Shown: positions 1 through 7,601, counted from the first letter of the stretch. The stretch: DNA of 9,548 nucleotides from Candidatus Woesearchaeota archaeon (GCA_016185555.1 JACPNI010000040.1:1-9548), one strand, 5' to 3'. Translations and numbers: made by a program. The notes: generated from the letters alone by a model not told the origin.

Positions 1-1051
1 CATAAGAGCCTCCAACTGCAACTAAATCAATATAGTTGTCATTATTTATATCAAAAACACCTGAAGCTGTTCCCCTATAAGGAGTTTGTGGAAGCTGAGA
101 ACTAAAAGCAGCATCAATATTAAAAGCTGTGCCATTATTTAATAAAACAAAGCTTTTGTCAACAACAAGATCATACTGATTTTCAGAACTAATGATAAAT
201 ATCAAATCCAATCTGCCGTCATTATTAAAATCTGCAAAAATTGGCTGACCATCAATTCCAGTACTTGCTGTCCAATTTTCCCAAGAAGGACCCCAAATAA
301 AGGTAGTACCTGTATTTATATAAATTTGAGGCACATCATAATCCAATATCAAATCCAAGTCACCATCATTATCTATGTCGCCTAATGCAAGGGTTAAATT
401 TGTTTTATTAAGGTTTTTTTCAAATTCTAAGTTTTCTTTAAAGGTTGCTCCATTATTAGTATAAACCCTTACAATACCAGAATAAGGGTCGTCAGAAGAG
501 GTACAACCAGGATCATAAGGATAACTGAACCCATCTCGTCTTTGTTGTTTACAATCATTAGAAATTATATCCAAATAGCCATTGTTATCAATATCACCAT
601 AAACTACAGTTTGAAAGTTTGCCGGGATTAGATTTTGCTCCCATCCTAAGCTTTCACTAAAAGGCGATATGACTTCTTTAGCATTGACAGTTAGGGGATA
701 TAATAGAATCTCGGATTTTTTATTATAAACTGTACAAAATGCATTTAAAAGGTAATTTCCATTTGCTAATTCAAAAGTAAATAGTTGTGGGATATAGGAA
801 TAAACACCCATAAGCTCTTCATGCTTCCTTGATGAATTTAATGTGCTATTTACAGCAATAGTGCAGTTTCCATCGTAATAAGAATTTCCATCTTGGGGGG
901 ACATGAGCGCTATTGCTACCCTAGAATTATATGTTGTAACCCTTGATGCAGGTATAGTTCTATTCCCACCCAAGACAACCCTTACCAAATATGTTAAACT
1001 CTGGAATTTTTGATTAGAGGTATTAGTGCAAGTAGCATTCCAGAAATAATC
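1..1051 (-). CDS. FG-GAP/VCBS-repeat C-terminal part of the frameshifted surface protein (partial, runs off left edge)
   Basis: This is the continuation of the 1023-3266 gene in another frame. It begins with the GAT codon at 1051-1049 and stays open for 350 codons to the window edge. The first residues (DYFWNATCTNTSNQ) complete the fourth cysteine-paired repeat that starts in the upstream frame. A fifth such repeat follows, with NCTIAVNSTLN around 844-834 and LANGNYLLNAFC near 764-729. Four FG-GAP/VCBS calcium-loop motifs come next: DIDNNGYLD (595-569), DIDNDGDLD (379-353), DFNNDGRLD (232-206) and DINNDNYID (52-26), spaced 49-72 residues apart. Such repeats form integrin-alpha-like beta-propeller blades that bind calcium and mediate extracellular adhesion. 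There is no start codon of its own in a sensible place, because this frame is closed by a stop at 1063-1061. It is therefore a severed C-terminus, not an independent gene. The true 3' end lies outside the window. Confidence 0.88.
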
Positions 1052-1637
1052 CCCCCGTAGTTAAATCAAATTGAAACTTAGTGCCAGATTTTGTTCGGTT
1101 TAAGGTGCTGTTTACAACAACTGTGCATTCTTGTGCATTAGTTGGAGGCCCTATAAACAAATTAATAGTTCCATTTGGTGTTAAGCTAATTGTTCCATTT
1201 GGAATAAGAGATAGCAGTGGGGGTATTGGATATTCTTGCGGTACAGCCATTGTTAAAAGATAAGTGTAGCTGTAATATTTATTATTAGACGTATCAGTAC
1301 ATGTGGCATTCCATAGATAATTTCCATTTGCTAAGTTTGTTATTACAAATGGGTTATAGACAATATTTGAAATTCCAACATATGAATATCTGGTATAATT
1401 CAAAGTGCTATTCATTATTATAGTACAATTTGAAATTGAAGCACTTACATTTTGATATTGTAGAGTTAATGCTGCTGTAGAATTAATTGTAATTATAGTC
1501 CCATTTGGTGTTAAAGATATAATATTGGGTATAAATTTTGAATAATTAACAATTATGATATAATTGGGAGTCCAGTAGGTTAAATTATAAATATTATCCC
1601 TACATGAGGCATTGATTAGATAATTTCCATTTGCTAA
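753..1637. repeat. Three identical 17-base copies encoding the LANGNY repeat core
   Basis: The 17-mer TAATTTCCATTTGCTAA occurs perfectly at 753-769, 1318-1334 and 1621-1637. On the minus strand it encodes the LANGNY core of the cysteine-paired repeats. A second short repeat, CCATTTGGTGTTAA (1171-1184 and 1501-1514), encodes LTPNG. Identity at the DNA level suggests recent duplication or gene conversion among the repeats and could allow recombination or misassembly. Confidence 0.75.
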
Positions 1638-3266
1638 ATCAAATACGTAGCTCGTCCAGAACTCAACTTTAGAAGGCATATTTAGTGTGCCATTTATAAA
1701 AGTAGTACAAACTTGAAAGGCAAAGGTGCTATTTGATGCAAATAAATTCAACCCAACAAGCGTACCGTTTGAAATCTTTGTTACATTAGGCATTAGTGTA
1801 TAACCTGAACTCGGCCAACCCCTATCTCCAGAATATGACCCGCTGTAGAATATCGGTGAAGCAGAAGCATTAGGGATTACAAAGAATATCGGGGTTCCAA
1901 GCAATTTAAAGTACTCTCTAACTGTCATTTTATTGGTTATGCTTGTATTTCTTCTATTAAAGTAATCTGTACATGAAACATTCCAGAAATAATCACCATT
2001 TTCAACGTTTTTTAGTGTAATACTACTAACTAATGATGTAGAAGCTATAGGTACCCTATCACGAGCAATAAATGCCGAGGTTGCATTTAAAGTATTATTA
2101 ATTGATACAGTACAATTTGTTACTAAAAGATCGGACAGCTTATAAAGCAGCATCATATCTGCAGCAGTGATAACAGTAAGATTATTGAGTACCAAATAAA
2201 CCTGGGGTGCTTTTAGGTCTACATTTACAGTTCTTAATCCTGTTGTGGCTTTATTATTTGCTTTATCTATCACAGTTATATTATAATAATAAACCCCTTC
2301 GCTTAAAAGAGAATAATTTAAACCTTTAACTATGCTCGTAATACCCTCGGCTATAGGGTACACCTCTTGATATAGTACCGCGGTTGGTTCATTATTTATT
2401 AAGAATTGAGTTGAATCCAATATGTTGAAAGTTATATTAGCAAGATTTGTATCGCTTGTTATAGCCTCAAAGAAAAGATCTGAACTGATATTTGATAAAT
2501 TAAGTAGTGTTTTATTTGTAAATGATATAGTTGGCAAGATGCTATCCAAAACTATTGTTCTTGTTTCTGTACTATTACTATTTGTAGCCTTATCAACCAT
2601 GGTTAAATTATAATAATAAGCAGTATTAAGATTGGTTGGATAAAAGGTAAAATCATAAGTTGGTGTATAAAATGTTGTTTTATTTAAAATTGAGGTTGAA
2701 TCAGCTATTATAACAGTAATATTTGCAAAATTCGTTTCGGTAAAGGCCCATTTTAAATAGACTTTATTTTGATTTGTATAAGAGTTATTTGGCTGTGTTT
2801 GAGATTCAAAATTTATCTGCGGTATCACTCTATCGAAAGTCATAAGCCTTGTTTCTGTATCATTACCTTCATTAGCTAGATCTATTATATTCACAGAATA
2901 AGAATACATTTTATTATAATTTCGTGGGGTATAATTAAAGTCATAAGTTGGTACATAGAAAGTAGTTTTATTCAATGTAATTGCATCTTCTTCTTTAATA
3001 TAGACAGTAATATTTGCTAAATTGCGTTCTTCATATGTCCAATTGAAATAAAGCGTTTTTTCGTTAGTAAAATACCCGCTTGGAGGGGCCTGTGGTGCAA
3101 AACTTATTCTTGGTGGTATAAGGTCTAATTTTGGCGGAGGCTCTGTTGGTTGAGCTGCTTCTACTGCACCTTTAAGATTATCCTTAACAAAAAAAGTAGC
3201 AGAGACTATAGCTAATACTATAACTACAAGAGTAACTATATCAGCAACCCCTTTTTTATTGTACAT
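1023..3266 (-). CDS. Large membrane-anchored, sequon-rich surface protein with Ig-like and Cys-paired repeats (N-terminal part, frameshifted)
   Basis: As read, the product is 747 residues. It opens with MYNKKG-VADIVTLVV, which resembles an archaeal class III (type IV pilin-like) signal: lysines, then Gly6, then a hydrophobic segment at about 8-27. A proline-rich linker (40-46) follows. Three Ig-like repeats lie at about 51-145, 148-242 and 245-350, marked by LANITV / NFANITV / NLANITF and YYYN-(L/I)-T-(M/V)-x-DKA(T/N)N strands. Shorter repeats follow with the pattern CT..NSTLN then (A/E)NG(N/D)Y(L/F)(W/I)N(A/V)(T/S)C, pairing C385/C432, C520/C555 and C614/C656; the fourth begins at C714. By hand count about 41 N-x-S/T sequons are present. 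It is probably an extracellular glycoprotein or adhesin. The last nine residues (GLFLECYLH) break the repeat pattern and are a frameshift artefact or real truncation; the true frame continues at 1051-1. The ATG at 3266 is supported by the signal and by AAGGA just upstream. It is transcribed divergently from the glycosyltransferase operon. Confidence 0.88.
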   Translation of the reverse strand: MYNKKGVADIVTLVVIVLAIVSATFFVKDNLKGAVEAAQPTEPPPKLDLIPPRISFAPQAPPSGYFTNEKTLYFNWTYEERNLANITVYIKEEDAITLNKTTFYVPTYDFNYTPRNYNKMYSYSVNIIDLANEGNDTETRLMTFDRVIPQINFESQTQPNNSYTNQNKVYLKWAFTETNFANITVIIADSTSILNKTTFYTPTYDFTFYPTNLNTAYYYNLTMVDKATNSNSTETRTIVLDSILPTISFTNKTLLNLSNISSDLFFEAITSDTNLANITFNILDSTQFLINNEPTAVLYQEVYPIAEGITSIVKGLNYSLLSEGVYYYNITVIDKANNKATTGLRTVNVDLKAPQVYLVLNNLTVITAADMMLLYKLSDLLVTNCTVSINNTLNATSAFIARDRVPIASTSLVSSITLKNVENGDYFWNVSCTDYFNRRNTSITNKMTVREYFKLLGTPIFFVIPNASASPIFYSGSYSGDRGWPSSGYTLMPNVTKISNGTLVGLNLFASNSTFAFQVCTTFINGTLNMPSKVEFWTSYVFDLANGNYLINASCRDNIYNLTYWTPNYIIIVNYSKFIPNIISLTPNGTIITINSTAALTLQYQNVSASISNCTIIMNSTLNYTRYSYVGISNIVYNPFVITNLANGNYLWNATCTDTSNNKYYSYTYLLTMAVPQEYPIPPLLSLIPNGTISLTPNGTINLFIGPPTNAQECTVVVNSTLNRTKSGTKFQFDLTTGGLFLECYLH
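1051..1056 (-). other. Frameshift site in a six-G run
   Basis: On the minus strand the run reads ACGGGGGGATTAT. The annotated frame (ACG GGG GGA TTA) hits TAA at 1025-1023. Dropping one G gives ACG GGG GAT TAT TTC TGG, which restores TTGDYFWNATC. That matches the repeat consensus seen twice upstream (VENGDYFWNVSC, LANGNYLWNATC) and opens 350 further codons. The two frames overlap only between 1060 and 1023, so the shift must lie here. A single-base sequencing or assembly error, a real mutation and a variable G tract are all compatible with this. Confidence 0.9.
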
Positions 3267-3270
3267 ATTA

Positions 3271-3275
3271 TCCTT
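3271..3275 (-). promoter_or_regulatory. Shine-Dalgarno-like AAGGA before the surface protein gene
   Basis: The minus strand reads AAGGATAATATG, which places AAGGA four bases before the start codon at 3266. It is one of the few purine-rich ribosome-binding candidates in the window and supports the chosen start. The match to the usual archaeal GGAGGTGA is only partial and the spacing is short. Confidence 0.4.
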
Positions 3276-3295
3276 ATTTTCAATAGCTTAATTAG

Positions 3296-3304
3296 TTTAA
3301 ATAT
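3296..3304 (-). promoter_or_regulatory. TATA-like box for the minus-strand surface protein gene
   Basis: The minus-strand sequence ATATTTAAA resembles an archaeal TATA box. Its centre is about 34 bases upstream of the ATG at 3266, so initiation about 26 bases downstream would give a very short leader. The intergenic region is AT-rich and other TATA-like stretches exist in it, so the assignment is tentative. Confidence 0.4.
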
Positions 3305-3336
3305 GTATTCTTAATAGGAATCAAGATTAATAAACC

Positions 3337-3344
3337 TTTAAAAG
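3337..3344 (+). promoter_or_regulatory. TATA-like box for the glycosyltransferase operon (leaderless start)
   Basis: TTTAAAAG is centred about 27 bases before the ATG at 3367, the usual archaeal distance from TATA box to transcription start. No Shine-Dalgarno precedes that ATG. Together these suggest a leaderless mRNA that begins at or next to the start codon. The 100-base region between the divergent genes holds this box and the opposing one at 3296-3304; nothing else was recognised in it. Confidence 0.5.
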
Positions 3345-3366
3345 TCTTATTCTGCCTGTTCTAATT

Positions 3367-4428
3367 ATGAAAAGATTAAGGTTTATTTTAGATGATAAAA
3401 TAAGAAACTCAGCTCTTTGGATCGACTATATTTTATATTTGTTATTAAATCCATTTAAATTTAAGCAGTTTCCTAAAGAAGTTAGAAGAATTTTAGTTGT
3501 TGAATTACTAGAAATAGGGGATTTAATAGTTGCAACACCTGTAATCAGAACCTTAAAGGAAAACTACCCTAATTCTGAAATTGATGTTCTGGTTTTGCCT
3601 TCAATGACAGATGTAATTTCCGGCAATAAAAACATAAGCGAGATAATAAGTTATGATAATAATTTAATAAGTAAATTAAAACAAAAAGACTATGATTTAG
3701 GGATAATATTGCATCCAGGTTCTTTTAAAATTAGTTTAGCGTTATTTAATGGTAAAGTAAAATACAGAATTGGTTGCGTTAAAGCGGGAACATTTTATGG
3801 CAAGGGATTTTTCTTAAACAAAAAGATAAGACCAAATACAAAAATACAACATAAGGTAGAAGATAACCTGGATGTGATAAGATCGATAGTTAAAACCATA
3901 ATTAAGAAACCAGAAATATTCACAGATAAGCTGGTTAAAAATAAAAATTATGTTGTAATACATCCAGGAGCCAAGTTCATAACACATAATTGGATTTCTG
4001 AAAGGTTTGCAGAGGTAGCTGATTACATTGCAAATAAGTATAAAAAAACCATAGTGTTTACAGGAAGCAAGAAGGATGACGCCTTAATTAAAAATATTCA
4101 GGGATTAATGAAGAATAAATCAATAAATTCTGTTGGAACCACAATAAAACAATTCTTTGCAATTATAAAAAATGCTGATTTAGTATTAAGTGTTGATACT
4201 GGCGCTATGCATGTTGCTGCAACCTTCAATAAACCAGTAATTGCGTTATTTGGCGCTGGAATCCCTGATGTATGGTACCCCTATACAGAAAAAAGAACTG
4301 TAATATTCAAAGACGATGTTTGTGTGAGTTGTTTAAAGGCCAAATGTACAAATAAGATAAACATGGAGTGCATGAAAGCAATAACTGTAAGTGACGTAAT
4401 AAAAGAAGCTGATGAGTTTTTAAGATGA
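3367..4428 (+). CDS. GT9-family glycosyltransferase (heptosyltransferase-like), first copy
   Basis: The 353-residue product matches the GT9 fold, two Rossmann-like domains typified by the ADP-heptose:LPS heptosyltransferases WaaC and WaaF. It carries ILVVELLEIGDLIVATP (42-58), where D52 aligns with the catalytic aspartate of the family. HPGAKFITHNW (199-209) is the nucleotide-sugar binding segment, and SVDTGAMHVAA (275-285) is the family's D-T-x-A-M-H signature. A C-terminal four-cysteine cluster (C319, C322, C327, C335) precedes the last helix. The family lysine two residues before the tryptophan is His207 here. The first 40 residues are an extra amphipathic or hydrophobic segment (ALWIDYILYLLLNPF) that may touch the membrane. 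It is the first gene of the predicted operon and overlaps the next by ATGA. Family assignment is secure; the donor sugar is unknown, and heptose is only one possibility. Confidence 0.88.
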   Translation: MKRLRFILDDKIRNSALWIDYILYLLLNPFKFKQFPKEVRRILVVELLEIGDLIVATPVIRTLKENYPNSEIDVLVLPSMTDVISGNKNISEIISYDNNLISKLKQKDYDLGIILHPGSFKISLALFNGKVKYRIGCVKAGTFYGKGFFLNKKIRPNTKIQHKVEDNLDVIRSIVKTIIKKPEIFTDKLVKNKNYVVIHPGAKFITHNWISERFAEVADYIANKYKKTIVFTGSKKDDALIKNIQGLMKNKSINSVGTTIKQFFAIIKNADLVLSVDTGAMHVAATFNKPVIALFGAGIPDVWYPYTEKRTVIFKDDVCVSCLKAKCTNKINMECMKAITVSDVIKEADEFLR

Positions 4429-5546
4429 AAATTTTATTCATAACTCCATTTTTTTATCCTGTTGAAGGTGGGGTAGAAAGGCACGTTTATTATTTGGCAA
4501 AAGAGTTAATTAAAAGAGACCACGAAGTTGAGATTTTTACATCAAACTTATCAAGGACTGGAAGGATTGATGTTAAAGAAGAGGTTCATGAAGGTATAAC
4601 TATTAAAAGATTTAATTCTTGGTTTAAGATTGGTGATTTTGCTTCTTTTTGGCCCGGTTTATTTAATGCGGTCAATAAAAGTGACGCTGATATTATTCAT
4701 GTCCATTCTTATAGGCATCCTCATAATCTAAGTGTATTATTTACTAATAAACCTACACTGCTTACACTGCACTGGCCTAATTATCCAAAAGGCTTAAGGA
4801 AAGATTATTTGGATAAAATTATACCGGTATTTGATAAAAGTCTAGGCAAGTTTTTATTTGATCATTATAAAATTTTGTGTGCTGTTTCTCAACCTGAAAT
4901 AGAATGGATAAAAAGCTTCGATATTAATGAAAATAAGATTAAATTAACACCTAATGGGATTCCTGAAGATTATCTTAAAAAAAGAAATGGTAAAGCATTC
5001 AGAAAGAAATACAAACTAAAACATGAATTGGTTATTCTCTCATTAGGAAGGTTGCATAAAAGCAAGGGGTTTGATCAAATAATTAATGTTGCTAATAATT
5101 TTATTGGTGTAAAATTCATTATTGCAGGTGAAGGAGAGTATAGAAAAGAGCTTGAAGATTTAATTAAAGAAAAGAAGGTTAATAATGTAATCCTTACTGG
5201 TACTTTAAGTGAAAAAGAAAAACTAGGAGCGTATGCAGCATGCGATGTTTTTTTGCATCCAAGCCATTATGAGGCATTTGGTATTGTTGTTCTGGAAGCA
5301 ATGTCTCAAGGGAAACCAGTAATAGTTTCAGATCAAGGAGGTTTACCTTGGGTTGCTGGGGATGCAGGTTTAGTATTTAAGATTGATAATTCAGAAGATT
5401 TAAAAGAAAAGTTAATGAGCTTAGTTAAAGATACAAAGCTAAGAAGAAAACTTGGTTTAAAAGCTTATAGCAGAGCTAAAAAATTTACCTGGAATAAGAT
5501 TGCAGAAAACCTGGAAAAAATATATAAAAGTACTATAAACGTCTGA
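4425..5546 (+). CDS. GT4-family glycosyltransferase
   Basis: The 373-residue product is a typical GT-B retaining glycosyltransferase that moves a sugar from a nucleotide donor to a growing glycan at the cytoplasmic face. The N-terminal acceptor domain starts with the glycine-rich loop PVEGGVERH (12-20) and includes HVHSYRH (92-98). The C-terminal donor domain contains LSLGRLHKSKGFDQ (205-218), IIAGEGEYRKEL (232-243) and HPSHYEAFGIVVLEAM (278-293). In the last, E283 and E291 form the E-x7-E motif of the family, followed by GKPVIVSDQGG. Length is normal. The ATG lies in the ATGA overlap with the preceding GT9 gene, which implies translational coupling. The exact sugar cannot be read from the sequence; mannosyl-, glucosyl- or galactosyltransferase are all possible. 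Confidence 0.92.
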   Translation: MKILFITPFFYPVEGGVERHVYYLAKELIKRDHEVEIFTSNLSRTGRIDVKEEVHEGITIKRFNSWFKIGDFASFWPGLFNAVNKSDADIIHVHSYRHPHNLSVLFTNKPTLLTLHWPNYPKGLRKDYLDKIIPVFDKSLGKFLFDHYKILCAVSQPEIEWIKSFDINENKIKLTPNGIPEDYLKKRNGKAFRKKYKLKHELVILSLGRLHKSKGFDQIINVANNFIGVKFIIAGEGEYRKELEDLIKEKKVNNVILTGTLSEKEKLGAYAACDVFLHPSHYEAFGIVVLEAMSQGKPVIVSDQGGLPWVAGDAGLVFKIDNSEDLKEKLMSLVKDTKLRRKLGLKAYSRAKKFTWNKIAENLEKIYKSTINV

Positions 5547-5553
5547 TAAAAAA

Positions 5554-6690
5554 ATGAAAGATTACGTTTGGAAGTTTGATTGCAGGCATTTTGATGGTTA
5601 CAAGCCATGCAAACCCTACTTTTCAGACAGGTCTACATGCGATAAATGCAATGGCCACTATGACCCAATAAAAGAAAGGATATTGTTGATTAAACTAGAT
5701 GCTTTGGGTGATGTTCTTAGAACTACACCATTATCCTATGCTCTAAAGAAAAAATACCCAAACAGCTATTTAACGTGGCTCACAAAAGATACAAGTTCCC
5801 CAATATTAAAGAACAACCACTACATTGATAGGATATTAATCTATAAACCAGATATTAACAACCAGTTAACTGTTGAAAAATTTGACATCTTAATCAATTT
5901 AGACAAAAATATTGACATAGCTGCTTTAGCAACCTTACTGAATGCAGACAAAAAGCTTGGTTTCGGGCTGAATGGATATGGTAAGATTTACCCAATGAAT
6001 GATGGTGCAAAAGACCACTATAATATCTGTTTGGATAACTTTGGTAAAGGTATTAGCAATACAAAAACGCATCAGGAAATGGCTTTTGAAACAGCAGAAA
6101 TACCATATAACGGTGAAGAATACGTATTTGAACTGGGCAAAGAAGAATCAGAATTCGCCAATGATTTTTATAAAAAGCATATTAATAATGACCTAAAGAT
6201 AGTTGGGATTAATCCGGGTGCAAGTTCAAGATACCCACATAAAAGATGGACAACCGAAGGTTATAGATCTCTGATAGAAAGAATATCAAATGAAATGAAC
6301 GTTAATTTATTGCTTTTCGGGGGTTTAGAAGAAATAGAAACGAGCAAAATAATCAAATCTGGACTAGAAGACAAGCTGATTGATACGGGAAATAATAACA
6401 GTTTACTGGAGTTTGCCAGTTTGCTAAACCTTTGTAATATAGTAGTAACTGGTGATACGAGTGCAATGCATTTGGCTATAGCATTAAAAAAGAAAGTTGT
6501 AGCATTATTTGGGCCAACACGTCCTAACGAAATTGATTTGTATGGGCGTGGACAAAAAATAAGCGGCAAAGTAGAGTGCTTGGGGTGTTATGAGGTAATT
6601 CCATGCATAAAGGATGCAGCTAGCCTACCGAATTGTATGCAAACAATAAGCGTAGATGAAGTCTATAATACAATAAAATCATTATTATAA
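5554..6690 (+). CDS. GT9-family glycosyltransferase with N-terminal cysteine cluster, second copy
   Basis: The 378-residue product is a second GT9 enzyme, clearly diverged from the first. It has ILLIKLDALGDVLRTTP (43-59) with D53 as the likely catalytic base. NPGASSRYPHKRW (220-232) keeps the lysine (K230) near the tryptophan, and TGDTSAMHLAIA (299-310) is the family signature. The first 40 residues hold C10, C19, C29 and C32 (C-x8-C-x9-C-x2-C) with nearby H12 and H35, a plausible small metal-binding knuckle. A C-terminal cluster (C342, C345, C351, C361) parallels that of the first copy. The start is 7 bases after the GT4 stop and keeps the cysteine segment in frame. It probably adds a different residue or linkage to the same glycan. 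The donor is unassigned. Confidence 0.9.
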   Translation: MKDYVWKFDCRHFDGYKPCKPYFSDRSTCDKCNGHYDPIKERILLIKLDALGDVLRTTPLSYALKKKYPNSYLTWLTKDTSSPILKNNHYIDRILIYKPDINNQLTVEKFDILINLDKNIDIAALATLLNADKKLGFGLNGYGKIYPMNDGAKDHYNICLDNFGKGISNTKTHQEMAFETAEIPYNGEEYVFELGKEESEFANDFYKKHINNDLKIVGINPGASSRYPHKRWTTEGYRSLIERISNEMNVNLLLFGGLEEIETSKIIKSGLEDKLIDTGNNNSLLEFASLLNLCNIVVTGDTSAMHLAIALKKKVVALFGPTRPNEIDLYGRGQKISGKVECLGCYEVIPCIKDAASLPNCMQTISVDEVYNTIKSLL

Positions 6691-6691
6691 C

Positions 6692-7597
6692 ATGTTATCT
6701 ATAATCATCACAGCCTGGGAAGAACCAAACTCTACAAAAGAATGCCTCGAAAGATTTCTCGAACAAAAAACTTCAGAAAAATATGAGGTCTGGGTTACTT
6801 GCCCTGACGAACCAACCAAGAAAGTTGTTATGGAATATAAAAAGAAATACCCGAATGTAATTAATTTTTTGCACCAGCCACGTGAGGTGGGAAAGAACAG
6901 CATATTAAATCTATTATTTGAAAAAGCCAGAGGCAACATCATAATCATGACAGATGGTGATGTATTTGTAGAAGAAGGCTGCATTAATGAAATATGCAAA
7001 TGCTTTGATGACTCCAATGTTGGGGCTGTAAGCGGCAGGCCATTGCCAACAAACCCGAGAAATGATATGCTTGGCTATTGGAGCCATTTATTAACCTATG
7101 GCGCACATGAAATAAGAAAAAAACTATTTTCAGAAGGAAAATTTATCGAATGTTCGGGTTATGTATGGGCAATAAGAAGAGGTATAATTAAAGAAATGCC
7201 ACTAGATGTTGCCGAAGATTCTATTACCCCTTATTTAATATGGAAAAAAGGTTATAAAATTGCTTATGCCCCAAATGCTATAGCATATACAAAATTTCCA
7301 ACAAATATAAAAGATTGGATAAATCAAAAAATCAGAACAGCAAAGGCACATGAGAAGATAAATTTCTATATGAATGACGATAAGAAGATTAAAGTAAAGA
7401 GCTTTTCAAATGAGGCATTATATGGGTTAAAGCTGGCTTTTTCTTTTGCTAATAGCCCAAAAGAATTTTTTTGGACATTATTATTGCTTCCTTTCAGGCT
7501 CTATGTTTGGGTTATATATTTTTATGAAACAAAAATGCTAAAAACACATTATGGCGATATTTGGACAAGGGTAAAATCTACACGAGCATTGGATTAA
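6692..7597 (+). CDS. GT2-family glycosyltransferase with C-terminal hydrophobic segment
   Basis: The 301-residue product has a GT-A fold. It starts with the beta strand MLSIIITAWEEP and contains the metal-binding TDGD motif (87-90, D88 and D90) that holds the nucleotide sugar through a divalent cation. Later come CSGYVWAIRR (154-163), E175-D176 as the candidate catalytic base, and QKIR (212-215), where Q-x-x-R-W often occurs in processive members. A hydrophobic stretch at about 258-278 (EFFWTLLLLPFRLYVWVIYF) is likely a single membrane segment or interfacial helix, which would dock the enzyme at the membrane-linked glycan. The start is 2 bases after the stop of the GT9 gene with no Shine-Dalgarno, so translation probably depends on coupling. 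Donor and acceptor are not predictable. Confidence 0.88.
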   Translation: MLSIIITAWEEPNSTKECLERFLEQKTSEKYEVWVTCPDEPTKKVVMEYKKKYPNVINFLHQPREVGKNSILNLLFEKARGNIIIMTDGDVFVEEGCINEICKCFDDSNVGAVSGRPLPTNPRNDMLGYWSHLLTYGAHEIRKKLFSEGKFIECSGYVWAIRRGIIKEMPLDVAEDSITPYLIWKKGYKIAYAPNAIAYTKFPTNIKDWINQKIRTAKAHEKINFYMNDDKKIKVKSFSNEALYGLKLAFSFANSPKEFFWTLLLLPFRLYVWVIYFYETKMLKTHYGDIWTRVKSTRALD

Positions 7598-7601
7598 ACA
7601 G

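Noticed and set aside
895..900. Second six-base G run (six C on the minus strand) as another frameshift site
   Set aside because: The coding frame passes through it without disruption (ATG TCC CCC CAA GAT) and the repeat pattern continues on both sides.
1049..1058. G-GGG-GGA resembles a -1 ribosomal frameshift heptamer in the correct phase
   Set aside because: A -1 slip leads to the third frame (ATT ATT TCT), not to the GAT TAT TTC frame that continues the protein. Only +1 or -2 would work, so classical -1 frameshifting does not explain the break.
753..1637. CRISPR-like array from the 17-base repeats
   Set aside because: The copies are irregularly spaced by hundreds of bases and encode a protein repeat core.
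1081..2613. Short plus-strand ORFs at 1081-1263 and 2422-2613
   Set aside because: Both are antisense to the repeat-rich surface protein, and their apparent patterns mirror its repeats.
5999..6196. 65-codon plus-strand ORF in another frame
   Set aside because: It is embedded in the second GT9 gene, whose motifs continue on both sides.
6261..6569. 102-codon minus-strand ORF
   Set aside because: It lies wholly inside the well-supported second GT9 gene and shows no recognisable domain; it is an antisense shadow.
6685..7017. 110-codon minus-strand ORF
   Set aside because: It is antisense to the start of the GT2 gene, with a composition that mirrors that gene and no domain or ribosome binding site.
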